Assembly (NCBI GenBank): GCA_030770545.1
Contig: CM061102.1
Span: forward strand, 6,065,501-6,129,500
DNA from: Macropodus opercularis
Lineage: Eukaryota > Chordata > Actinopteri > Anabantiformes > Osphronemidae
Length of the DNA stretch: 64,000 bases
Reading direction: 5' to 3'
Program-made: the position numbers and the translations under genes
In this document: piece by piece, positions 36,101 to 47,569 of the stretch
How the letters are laid out: each line of letters starts with the position of its first letter
Numbering within the stretch: the stretch's first letter is position 1
Notes under the pieces: generated by a model
What the model was told of the DNA's origin: nothing
Seen by the model: only the letters and a program-made list of their open reading frames with translations
Database searches by the model: none

Positions 36101-39100
36101 TTGGTCATGTCCCCTCAGAAAACATGTCCTTGGATTCTGATGCAGCTCAGAGTGATGCAGCTGTACCACAGGCCCACCAGCCTCTCACTGCCAACACCAA
36201 GCCGAGCTCAGAGTCTTCTGCCATGATAAGCTCTCTTCACTCTGCAGGAGAAGTCTCTGAAGGGCCTGGTTGGTTGATTCACATTCACATATTTATCTGA
36301 GCATATTTGCTAGATTGTATTATCACATTATTTGAGGTCAAATATATATAATATATTTTAATTACATGATAAAAATAATCAAACTATACGAAGAACGTCC
36401 AATATAGTGACTGAAAATGTTCTGCCCAGAATGTTGTGGCTTTCATCCCCTCCACTGTTAATAGTGGTTGACCCATGTCAAGAAATATACCTATAACATG
36501 AATAAGGTCTAATTTCTGGGTATATGGGTTGTTTTACTATTTTATTAGAAGTAGTAACAATTGTGATTTTGTGTGATGTATTATAATTCAAAATGTATTA
36601 GTAAGTAAACATTGATATTGTAAGTAAAGTTATTGTTGAGGGACAACATAACATAAAGTGATCGGACCCACACTCATGAAAAACTAAACCAAACTTTTTA
36701 ATTTCAGACCAGGAAGAATCCGATCTTCTGACCAAACCCCATCTTCCCCTGACGGCAGTGACAAAAGTCAGTCCTGAAGCTCCAGCTGTTCCTCAGTCTG
36801 CTGCTTCAGTGGCGAAAGCAAGTAAAGAAACTGCAGTAAAATCTGTGGTGTGTCCTGCTGAAAGTGGTGAGTGGAAAATCTAGGTCTGCTATGTGACCAA
36901 TGTATTTTTCCATGTATATGACACCAGTGAGAAACAGAATCTACTTTGACAGTGTAACCAAACTCAATTCACTAAGTTTCAGTGGGTGAGGCGTCTCCAT
37001 GGAGATGTATCAACAGACATTAATAGACTCTATTTTCAGTATAGTGAACCATATTTGCCATTTTTTAGATGCTGATGAACCCCAGCCCCATCGTCCCGTC
37101 TCTGCCACGACAACCAAAACCAGTGCTGAAGGCCTGCTCGCAGCCCAACCTGCACAGTCTCTAGCGGCTGGTTGGGCTCCGGCTGGAGACACAGGGGAAT
37201 ATTCTTCAGTAAAAGGTCTGTCATACATGGCAGAAAATTAGATTTTTAAGATTTGATTCCTGGAACTTAATTTTGTTCTTCATATAAAACATCAAACATG
37301 ACAACGTTCTTCTCGAACGTTTGATGTGAGCCAGTTTGCGACCTTATTTGTTTCTTATTCTTTCACGTACTCTGCATGTGTGCAGGTACATTTGGAGCCC
37401 AAGACAAATTCCAGGAATCAGGATCTGGAGCTCAGTCTCATCTTCCCCTCACAGCTGTAACGAAAAGCAGCTCTGAGACGTCTGCTGCGCCTAAAGCGGA
37501 TCTGAGTCCCACTTCTGCACTTAATCCTCCAGTGCCAGAATCCCCAACAATTAAGCGAAGCGAATACCCATTTAGACGTGGCAAGTACAATATTTACATT
37601 GTAATGAGATAGGTTTACACAGGTATTTACTTTTAAACATTTGTTTTAAGCCTCACTTGCCTCTTTCTGCTATTTCCAAACCCAACACAGAGTCTGCATC
37701 ATCTGCACAGCTTCTAAGTCCTTTAGCATCACAGGATCCTCCAGTGAAACCCGGGGAATATCCTTTTAAGCGGGGTTAGTTCAATCACTTTGTCTAATTT
37801 AAAGGCCAGAAATCATTTTCAGTTTCTCTGGTTTCATTGTTTTAGGTTTGAAAAAAAATAATGATGAAAATAATTTCCTAGACTATCCACTTTTCTACTT
37901 TCTTTTTCTCACCTCATTAATTTAGTACCTGTTCTCAAAACACCCAGTCCCAGTCTGAAAAGAAGTGTGAGCTTTCCTCAGTCTGCAGGTAAAACATACA
38001 GTATAGAGCCCCAGCAGGCTCCGATGTCGTGGTTCACAAAGGTATCAAAATTAAACTTTGCAAATCCGCAGTTTTTATTTACCCCGTCTCTCTTCCCTCT
38101 GACAGAAAAATTACTTCCCTCCAAATCAATCATAAAATCTGGCTTCTCACCTAATTTGGACAAGTAAGTTGTGGAAGTCAACCCTATTTATAAAAACACA
38201 AATATTATATTTCTGCTGATGACGCTATTGCTGTGCTTATTTTGCTGTGTTTTGTTCATAGCAATGTGTTAACTTCTATCTAAACTGCTTTTCTAACTGC
38301 ACACACCTTCAGTTGTGGTTGATCCTTGTTTCTCACCATTGGTTGCTTTCCCGTTTCTCTACAGAAAAGGCAACAAGTCAGGAACCGTTGAGTTTAAGCA
38401 GGACATTATGAAATCACAAACACTTCCACGCTCCAATGGGGCTCAAGCCAAGCGGGCGCTATTTGAAAGGATGAATTCAGAGCCTGTCAAGTAAGTATTG
38501 ATGAGAAATATTTTCTACTTTTGCAGATGAATGTTTCCTCAAATTCATCTTTGTTGCTAAAATGAATGATTTTCTCTCAAACAGGCCAAAGGACTCCAAC
38601 CCTAAACTGAAACGCTCTCAGAGTTTCGGAGTGTCCAGTGCCAGTGGTATAAAACAGATCCTCTTAGAGTGGTGTCGCTCAAAAACCATCGGCTATAAGG
38701 TTTGACAATTGCAAATATTTTCTTATAGTTGTTCTACTAATATAGTTTATGTATAGCTCAAACGATTGCTACTCTTCTCGTGCAGCTTCGGGCTCGCTCT
38801 GATCATCTCACAGTACTTGTTTTGGAAGTCAACACTAAGGATTATGTAAAAGAATCGAAACATAATTATCGCTCCATGTTTTTAAGTTGTGCTGTCATCT
38901 TTACGTCAGAACATAGACATCCAGAACTTCTCATCCAGTTGGAGTGACGGGATGGCTTTCTGTGCTCTGGTCCACTCTTTCTTCCCTCTGGAGTTCGATT
39001 ATAACGCACTGGATCCAGCAAACCGCAAATACAACTTAGAGCTGGCCTTTACCACTGCAGAGTAAGCAGCCCTGTGTGTGTTTGTGTGTGTATGTGTGTG

Positions 39101-39362
39101 TGTGTGAGAGAGAGAGCATCTACATGAAACCAATTAAGACTGCAAACTGTATCACAAGGTATTTGAACCACACACTCTTTGCACAATTTAACATTTGATT
39201 AAATTCTACTGTCGTATTATACTTGTATGTTTCAGAGAGCAGGCTGACTGTCTCCGTCTGATCGAGGTGGACGACATGTTAGAGATGGGGGACAAGCCAG
39301 ACCCCATGTGTGTGTTTACATATGTCCAGTCCCTCTACAACCACCTAAAGAAATTTGAATAA
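33102..39362 (+). CDS. smtnl2: Smoothelin-like protein 2 type, with CH domain
   Basis: Thirteen coding exons: 33102-33608, 35985-36042, 36119-36268, 36708-36866, 37069-37215, 37386-37580, 37691-37774, 37926-37988, 38106-38163, 38365-38490, 38585-38699, 38910-39061, 39236-39362. Phases agree, giving 646 residues against about 460 in human SMTNL2. Residues 1-90 form a probable coiled coil (KVNEALLQFKATLQAAITEV, then LAEAVSRLQEENLQLKAKLE). The middle is low-complexity Ser/Pro/Ala sequence with repeated motifs. SQTLPRSNGAQAKRALFE and LKRSQSFGVSSASGIKQILL are strong SMTNL2 signatures, followed by a C-terminal calponin-homology domain (about 537-643; EWCRSKTIGY, NFSSSWSDGMAFCALVHSFF, VFTYVQSLYNHLKKFE). 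Smoothelin-family proteins associate with the actin cytoskeleton in muscle. The extra length comes from the duplicated middle exons. One intron uses GC-AG. SMTNL1 is a poorer match in the CH domain. Confidence 0.9.
37581..37690 (+). other. smtnl2: GC-AG intron in the smoothelin-like gene
   Basis: Exon 6 ends ...CGTG and the intron begins GCAAGT, the usual sequence for a non-canonical GC donor. It ends in CAACACAG. The position is fixed by phase and by similarity: exon 6 ends in EYPFRR|G and exon 7 in EYPFKR|G, both splitting a Gly codon after the first base. No GT near the border keeps frame and motif. Confidence 0.75.
39073..39116 (+). repeat. TG/AG compound microsatellite
   Basis: Interrupted TG repeat followed by an AG run, starting 12 bases after the donor of a smoothelin-like CH-domain exon. 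Confidence 0.9.
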
Positions 39363-39770
39363 CTCTGTATCAGAGTAGATCACAATTATGATGTTGTTAA
39401 CCACAGTGTGTTGTGAACATAATGTAGAGCCCAGAATATGCTTCTGACAAGGAATTGTTGTGTTTTAATCACTTCAGCCATTACTCTAGTATTTATTTCA
39501 GATTTTCCCCCCAGTTTTATACTGCACACGTGAATTCACCAATTTCAAACACATCCTTTAGACTTCATAGGGTTAGTTTACTACTGATTTCTTAAAATGC
39601 TGTGTTATATGACACATATTGTGATGAGTGACTCAAATGCTGCTTTATTCATGTTGGTGCAGAGCTTCAACCCTAATGTCAGACACGCTAACATGCTGTA
39701 ATAAATGAGTAGTGATTGTTGTTGGTGTGTACTACTGTTGGTCATTCTGCACCGCATGTATTAAAGTTGA
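39363..39770 (+). terminator. smtnl2: Smoothelin-like 3' UTR and polyadenylation signals
   Basis: AATAAA at 39700-39705 and ATTAAA at 39760-39765 follow the TAA stop (39360-39362) by about 340 and 400 bases. Either would give a short 3' UTR. Confidence 0.5.
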
Positions 39771-39999
39771 CTAGACCACTTGTAGTAGTTTACTTGATAC
39801 AAATAGAACTTTCAGGTATGTTGTCACCACAATCTTAACATTGAGCAAAGTTCATTTGAGATACATGAAATGATTGAACCTTGTTTCATGTCCATCCAAG
39901 TTGATTAGTCCCGTTGGGTGAACGAGGTCGATTTGGTGATATTGGTGTTTTTTTTAAAAGTGAATGAAATACAAGCAACATTGCACAATGTAGAGTGCA

Positions 40000-40013
40000 T
40001 TGCCATCTACTGG
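40000..40013 (-). promoter_or_regulatory. CTCF-like motif (last position differs)
   Basis: On the - strand the bases read CCAGTAGATGGCAA, matching 13 of 14 positions of the CTCF core. It lies in the 0.9-kb interval between the smoothelin-like 3' end and crk. Confidence 0.35.
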
Positions 40014-40539
40014 TGTCATTGATTTAGTACAAATAGACTTTAAAAATATTGTTTTCTTAATATTTAGTATTTCAAGAACACAGCCATATCTTTAAATTGT
40101 TCAGTAAATCACTTAAAGAGAAAGATGAAAATTCAAAAAAAACGATTATCTTATACACATTTTATTAATTTATTTTACTTTGACTTGTCTTTCTCTGTTA
40201 ATTACTGAAGGCAATAGTGTCTCACGTTTAATTTCACGTTCTGTGGCCACGCATTTTGCCATATTTGCTTTTATTTGGTCAGAATAAACATTTTATCTAA
40301 AAAGAAAATGGTAAGCAGCGTAATTACAAATAATTCTGGGGTGCGTGAACGCACCGCTTCCCATGGACCAGGCATCCCTTCCGGTAGATGAGGTCAACTT
40401 TTCCCTAGATCCGCCATTTCAGTCCCGGAGTTTCTTGTTGCACATTACTTGTCAATATTTTGGTCATATTAACGTCCAAGCAGTGAAGCCTTTGGATTTG
40501 TGCTGCAGCATTAATTCTGCCACCTTACACTACTCGGCG

Positions 40540-40679
40540 TTACTTATGAAAGTCGCTTGAGTTTCGGCGTCAACGCGTTTTTTCCAGCGTGAGTGTAAGT
40601 CAACCAAAGTTTTGTATGAGTTGTGGATAAGGCGAGGCGAAGGGGAAAGGCCTCAAGCCTCGGACGGAATTTCACAGCC
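40540..40679 (+). promoter_or_regulatory. crk: crk 5' UTR in a CpG-rich promoter region
   Basis: CpG density rises from about 40540 and stays high through exon 1 and into intron 1 (to about 41040). No TATA box is evident. The transcription start cannot be set from sequence. The frame upstream of the ATG is open but has no earlier in-frame ATG. Confidence 0.45.
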
Positions 40680-43600
40680 ATGGCCGGTAACTTTGATGCC
40701 GAAGACCGTGCGAGCTGGTACTGGGGGAGGCTAAGCCGCCAGGAAGCGGTTTCTCTCTTACAGGGACAGAGACACGGCGTTTTCCTGGTGAGGGACTCCA
40801 TAACCAGCCCCGGTGACTACGTGCTGTCCGTCTCAGAGAACTCCAAGGTGTCCCACTATATCATCAACAGCGTCACTAACAACCGCCAGTCGGGCTCAGG
40901 TAACGCAGACTTGCTATAAACGCACCTGGCAGCGTCACCGAACCCTGTACCCGACGCTAAAACAACAATTAGCGTCGTTTTTGTTCTAGATCAACGTTCA
41001 TTTTCATGCTGTCGTGAAGCTGCGCCGCACGCGCCCTAAGAGCTGTATTATTTAAATAGATCTCTATCGTTTGTAACTGTTCGAGCCATTGTTATTTATG
41101 TAAAGTGTTTTCTGTGTGCTCCTGAAGTCGGCGTGTGCTTCTCCTGGTGCTGCTAACTTAGCTACCGTGGTTATAACCTTATCAATCTAACTATAGTGTT
41201 AAGTCTGATCCCTTTGGGTCTCGTCTCAGCTGAACACCCCAGAAAATAAGTCGTGTTGCAGAATGTGCTCAAATAAAGTGGCCCACTGTCTGTAATGGGG
41301 TTAGGGTGGGACTGTTTAGCTGGTTAATAACAACAAGTCCCACATAGTTTATTCAGTCACTATACTTGGTATTGTTAGTCCATTTTCCTGACTGGGTGGT
41401 AGTTGAGTCGCTCAGGCTCGGCCATGTTGAGGTGGGCAGAGCTGCTGCTCCAGGGGCTGAATGAAACTGGGCAGACTGGTCTGTCGCAGCTGCAGGATGA
41501 CTGATCAGACTGGCGTCTGTGGAATGTCTGTGATCCTGCCCGTTGAACGTACACAGCCTTGCTTACAGGTCTACTGCTTTGCCTTCACATCTTTCAGGCT
41601 GTTGCACAATTTCCACTTTTCGTTCTTGTCTCTCAATTAAAGGTTGTCAATGGCGGTAGCCGTATTATTATTATTATTATTATGTATTCTGCAGGTAGGT
41701 ATTTGTAGCTAGCAGCCACTCATCATTGTGTTATAAGAGTGTAGGTCATTTATGTATATTGTCTATGTTATAACAACCTGCACTTAAAAATATGGTATGG
41801 TACTAGATATTTACTTGGAGAAGGGAAGTTCTCTAGTGTGCAATATAAATATAAATTTGTGACAAGCTGGTTTATGTTTCTGCTAATCATGAATATTCTT
41901 CATATATCCTCAGATTTACTAGTTTCTTTCAGCATACTCAAAGACCTTTTCTTTCTTTCAGGTTTGGTTCCTCCTCGGTTTCGAATAGGGGATCAGGAAT
42001 TTGAAGCGCTACCAGCACTGCTGGAGTTTTATAAGATCCACTACCTAGACACCACTACACTTATAGAGCCCATAACTAAGGCCAGGAACACAGGTTTCAC
42101 CACCCCTTCCTCTGCCGGGGCATCACAGCAGCCTGAGGAGGAGTTTGTCAGGGCACTGTTTGACTTCCCTGGTAATGATGAGGAGGACCTGCCTTTTCGC
42201 AAAGGTGACATTCTGTGTGTGTTGGAAAAGCCGGAAGAGCAATGGTGGAATGCTGTTAACCAGGAGGGCCAAAGAGGAATGATCCCTGTGCCCTATGTGG
42301 AAAAGTATCGGCCTGCCTCACCAACTGCTGCCAGCCTGGGGTCCCCTGTTGTGGGGACTGGACAGGGGCTTGTTGGAGGGGTAATGAGTACCACAGATGG
42401 AACAGGGGCTCCATTGGCAAATCCTTTAGTGGATCCAGGCCAGTATGCCCAACCTGTAGTCAACACACAGCTTCCCAACTTACAGAACGGGCCAGTGTAT
42501 GCCAGAGTAATTCAGAAGAGGGTGCCCAATGCCTACGACAAGACGGCGCTTGCTCTGGAGGTAGCAGTTCCACCCACCATTCATTTTCTCCAAGGCTATC
42601 TTTCTGTTCACTGTTCTGCTTTTTCTCTCAGCCGAGGCAGCGTAGATTGTCCTGATTGTTAGTGGGTTACTCACGCATATGAGAATACACACAAAGTGTA
42701 TTTACAAATATAAGCTGACTGCACATGAAGACCTTTACAGAGGAATGGCTCTGGAGGGACAGGCACACATTCTTGACAATGGCTTCTCTTAGACACATTG
42801 TGGCCCATTAAATTAATGTGAATGGTACATTGTACATGGCCACTGGAGCCCAGTGTAGCAAGACATGTTTCTTGTTATAGATGAATAAGCAGCGTTTGTT
42901 CAGATTAGTAAATAAAACTCCCTCATTTACTTAGTATTGTGAGTCCTTCATTGGAAGTGTCAGTGTCTCATCATGTGCAGTAAACTGTGTCATCATTTGC
43001 AGTTTACCAAAACTGGCTGACACAAAGACTTGAGAGATTTGGATTATAAAATGTCTTATTTATTACTTATTATTACTAGTAATGTATTAATTGCAATTGC
43101 AGTTTAATTAGGCGTCTTTGCATTTTATGCACACATTCCATCTTTGGGTACATGCTGGTTTGGTACCACCTTTCTGCATGGCCACTCTATAAATTCCACA
43201 GCTGTCAGTTGTTGGGGCTCTCTGTGTCGCCCTGTTTATTAGTCTTTTAAGGGAACACATACGCCACCATTTTGTTTGACTTTACAAGAGTAGAAGATGG
43301 TGTGTTTGTGTAGTGCTGTGTGAGATGAAGCAGACTCTGAGACTCTGACAGAGCAGTTTTCAAACCTCTGCTGCTGTTCAAATGGGTAAGAATCGCAGTA
43401 ATCTCACTGTAGATGATTGAACCAGATAATTGAATAATTGTTTGTGTGTGCTGTGTGATCCTTGATACCTTGTGGGTTTCATCAACTTATTGCTATTTCA
43501 CTATTGTAAATACAATGTAAGAAAAAATGTAAGGATATCAAGTAATAATTAGTTGTAACATTGCTGGTGTTTCTCCCTTTTTTGGTGCCTGTTTTTCTGA

Positions 43601-44005
43601 TGAAACGTCTTCAATATCTTCATTAGTCCTGAAACTTCACTATATCAATTTAAAGATTCTGCAAGAAATTGGACACAGCTTGTTAAAAGTACTAGTTTGA
43701 ACAAGTTCAAGTAGAACAGGTGTTGCATTTCAGTTTGAAAATTCTGAAAGTATAAAATTCAGCTCAGCATCAATATTGTTGCAGGCTTGTTAAGATTTGA
43801 TTCACCTTGTTTTGTATGAAGTTAATACATAATTTGATCCTGCTTTCATTCTTTGTTTCTTATTCAACAGGTAGGAGACATGGTAATGGTAACAAAGATC
43901 AATGTAAATGGCCAATGGGAGGGTGAATGCAACGGCAAACGAGGCCACTTTCCCTTTACTCATGTTCGGCTGTTGGAACAATACCAAACTGAGGACGAGA
44001 GCTGA
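40680..44005 (+). CDS. crk: Adapter protein CRK (SH2-SH3-SH3), CRK-II form
   Basis: Links phosphotyrosine proteins to guanine-nucleotide exchange factors and Abl-type kinases. Exons 40680-40899, 41962-42560 and 43871-44005 give 317 residues (human CRK-II 304). The N-terminus MAGNFDAEDRASWYWGRLSR is CRK, not CRKL. The SH2 domain (about 13-118) has the FLVRDS phosphate-binding arginine (R38). The first SH3 (about 134-190) contains ALFDFPGNDEEDLPF, EEQWWNA and IPVPYVEKY. The regulatory tyrosine of the YAQP motif is Y235, the counterpart of human Y221. The second SH3 spans exons 2 and 3 (NGPVYARVIQKRVPNAYDKT, then GQWEGECNGKRGHFPFTHV). The proline-rich loop inside the human SH2 is reduced. The linker after the first SH3 is Gly/Thr-rich and longer than in mammals. 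Intron 1 carries a short (ATT)n run near 41667. Confidence 0.96.
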
Positions 44006-47000
44006 GAAAGAAATGCACTTGGATCACCTCTACAGTGTCCAGCACATCCCTTCTACTCTGGCCATTTTATCATGCTGGGAAAGAAAAGGTTTTAAAAGCA
44101 CATGGTATTTTAAGCTATGAGCTAAACCAATCAGACTCTCCTGACCCTGCCAACCTAAGATGTGTTGGGTTAGCTTGCCTACTGTCATTTTGATGGCCAT
44201 CGGTCATACCAAGCAGTTACACTGATGAATTTGATTTGCCCATGTTAGCTTTTAATTTGACTTTTTTTCGTTTGTGTTTCTTTTTTTATGTCTGTCTCCT
44301 TGAATGAACCTTGAGTGTCTAGCACAGACATTGGCGCTGTATTTTTTCCATAACCATTTTTCCATAAGTGTGGAGAAATAGATGCTACTGTGCAGTATAC
44401 TGCAGTAAAGTGAAAAAGAATACATTCCCCTAGGTTGGGTAGGTTAGTGTTTGTAGTTCATTTGGCGCATCACACTGTCTGCAGCATCTTAAAGGGCTAT
44501 TGTAGACACTAGAAGAAGAAGAAGAATCAAATGATTGAGTGGAGTTTCAGTTTAACTTCGGGATGGGCAGTATTAGTTGCCTGTAACCAATGTCCGTCAA
44601 GTCCTAGTTTACGCACCTCCAAGCCAGTATTGAAGCCTGCACCACACAAATGAGTCAATCTGCTTGCTCCCACCCTCTTGCCATATTCTCATCCACAATA
44701 TTGGGTTCATACACAGAAGGGAAATCACTGATTGCACACAGGAGACACAACACTCAGCTTCTAGTCAGAATTGACGATCAGTGAGTTTTTCTGGTATTAG
44801 ACTGTGAACCTCAGTGAAACAAGCTTTTCCTGATGACGCCATTTTGTGGAGGGCTGTTCTTGCAAAAACGACTTCTATATTGTCCACACTACAAGCCCTC
44901 TGTTTTTGTATTGACATGGAAAATACTATGATATAATTGACTATATATAATATATATATATAGAATTAATTATATACACACACACGCATACACACACCCA
45001 CACCGTAATTGCTAAATACTGTAAACACTTGTATTCCTTATATTTGATATTGTTTTACTTTTTTTTTTTTACAAGAGAATTTATCCCCGTAATTTTAATG
45101 TTCCTCATTTAAAAACATTGTTTGTTGCCAACATGTATGAATGCAACTGAGTGAAAGAACAAAATTAGGAACCTCTCAAGGAAAGAGGAAATATCCCTCC
45201 TAAGCTTTTTTGGAAAATAAGATGAAAAGGAGGCTGTGGGATTTTTTGTTTTCTAGCAGAGATTTATCAATTCGTCAGTCAAAGATATTTTTAAGATATG
45301 TCACACTAATATTGTATTTTATGTATAACTGGTAATATAGGTCATTTGTGTTTTTTCTTCTGCCATAAGATGCAATGTCCTTTGGGGGTAGGGTGGGGTT
45401 GATCAGGTTCTTTCTAAACACACCCAGAGTCATGGAACATTTTTATGTCAATATGGAATTTCACATGAAATAGTTACTGAATTAAATGTCCTTTTCCCAA
45501 CACCCTCAAAAACAGGCACAGCGTCCTCTTGTAACGTAATTTTTATTACTACATGGTGTCATATTGATTAATCGGTTGTCTTCCCGTCACTGCAGTGGAT
45601 GCTTCTTGAATTTTGGCAGTGCTAGGCTACAGCAGGAAAACGGTGAAAGACAAACCACAGCTGGAGTTGAAACTTGTGTTTTATCAATCACTGGGGAGGA
45701 TCTGCTAAGTCACATCCTCTCTACCTCATGTTCCTTTGAAAGACGTGAGTATAATAGAAACCTACTGGCTTGAAGTCTGAGGCTCGGCCAGTCAGGGTTG
45801 TTTTTAATATGCAAATAGGAATGTTTTTTTATGTGTGTACCTACCAAATGCAAGTTCAACAGGATCTTGGGGTCAGATGTATAAATAAACAACATTCATG
45901 CTTTACAGATTACCAGTAATACACCAGCATACAAGTACAGCAAGATAAGAATTAGAAAAATAAGCTAAGAGTGAATGTACTAAAATTCTTTGTTCAAGCC
46001 AATTTAACTTTTTACTGATGTTTTGTAATGTAAAAACAAAACAGTACTTATATTATAGATGCAATTTAATTCACATTTATTCGTTGACATTTTGATGTCT
46101 TCCACATACTTTAAATGTCCCAGCTATATGTTGTTGGAAAACTTTGGGAGTGAATCTAAGAACAAAAATAAAAGATTATTTTACAGTTTTCCTCTAACAC
46201 CAAAGGATTGTTGAGCAGATATACCGCAGGTGTTGATTCACAACACCACACACACATTGTGTCCAGTTACTGTTCCACCTGTTTTCTACTGATGTTCTGC
46301 TTTTGTACCTACAAAGAAAATGTGTCTTTAACCTAAGCAGAACTTTTGTTCATTTTACCCCAGATGTTACAGATGTTTACAATGTGTCTATTAACAGTGA
46401 TTTTTTTTTTCTATTATTGACTTAAAGTTATGAAAAGATTTTTTTATGTCCTGCATTAGTGAGATATTTTATTACTGAGATATGTTAAGACTTTTCAGTC
46501 ACACCTATGCATCAAACATACCCGCACCAGTCCCTATATAGCCAGATTTTTGTTAGGGTTAAATACTTTTCCCCAATGAGTAATTATAATGACAAAATTG
46601 TAAAACTCAGATATGAGTGAAAAAAAGCAGTAGGATGTGAAAAACGTATTGTTTAATGGGTTATTTCTTTCCTGAAAATGGTATGTCAGAGCTTAGGTTG
46701 TTCATTCTGAAGAGCTGCCACCAATAAGACCAGTCATTCCTTTATGTAAAGTATTAATCTGCATTACGCACAGATACATGTCACTGAACTACTACTACAA
46801 TATTCCCAGTTCACGGTTCTGTCACAGCAAAGACCAATGAGTTCATAAAGAACTAAAATGTGTTTGACAACACACCATTGATTAGTCTACATTCTGCACC
46901 TTATTACTTTACAGCCCAAGAACAAATTCATAACTCATCACTTTATTACTTCAGTGATCATACACGTTTGCTTTTGTATCGTTTTGACTTTGAAGAGGAC

Positions 47001-47112
47001 AGGAACAAACAAAACTATTTTTTTAAGAAATTGTACAATATGTCAAAGTGTTATGAAATGTATCCTTTTATTTTCTGGAGCATGTAATGTGTCAATATAG
47101 TTATTCAATAAA
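44006..47112 (+). terminator. crk: Long crk 3' UTR with alternative poly(A) signals
   Basis: No coding exon is seen between the crk stop and the ywhae promoter. AATAAA occurs at 46167-46172 and 47107-47112. If both are used, 3' UTRs of about 2.2 and 3.1 kb result; a long 3' UTR is usual for CRK. The stretch is AT-rich and includes TA/CA dinucleotide repeats near 44937-45003. Confidence 0.45.
44937..45003 (+). repeat. TA/CA dinucleotide repeats
   Basis: Interrupted TA repeat followed by a CA repeat, in the presumed crk 3' UTR. Confidence 0.8.
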
Positions 47113-47339
47113 AAAATATACTAAGCCGTGTGCCTTGAATTCACAATAATGAGCTCACTGATATGAAGGTAACTACATTTATTTATTTCACATTCATGAA
47201 CAACTACGGGTTTTTATGGACGTAATCACCTGTATGAGTTGTAGTGATACACTGGATTCCAACATGTGTATGTAGAATCAAAACAACATGGAAAATTACA
47301 ATTAACGGTCTAAGTCCGTGACGTTATATTCTTGTTGAC

Positions 47340-47569
47340 TTTGTGTCGGGAGTCCTTTAATTTCCCATGAGAGCGTCGGGGGCGATGAGGCCTGACGCGC
47401 AGGGTTCCCGGATGAAGGGGCGCCGCCATCTTTACACCAGTACTACCGGTGGGTCTTCGGCTCAGCGGAGCTACGGTGCTGTTGCTGATCTACCACCAGG
47501 AATCGCGGAGCGGCCCATAATCCTCGTTTTCCGCTGGGACTCTACGAACAGCCCCGATAAAAGAGCACC
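47340..47569 (+). promoter_or_regulatory. ywhae: ywhae CpG-island promoter and 5' UTR
   Basis: A sharp rise in CpG content begins near 47340 and continues to about 48100, covering exon 1 and the start of intron 1. No TATA box is seen. This is typical of a housekeeping gene. The crk 3' end lies only about 250 bases to the left. Confidence 0.55.

Noticed and set aside
40623..40679. Upstream N-terminal extension of crk in the same frame
   Set aside because: The frame is open but starts with GTG, not ATG, and the conserved CRK start MAGNF at 40680 is preceded by a reasonable initiation context.
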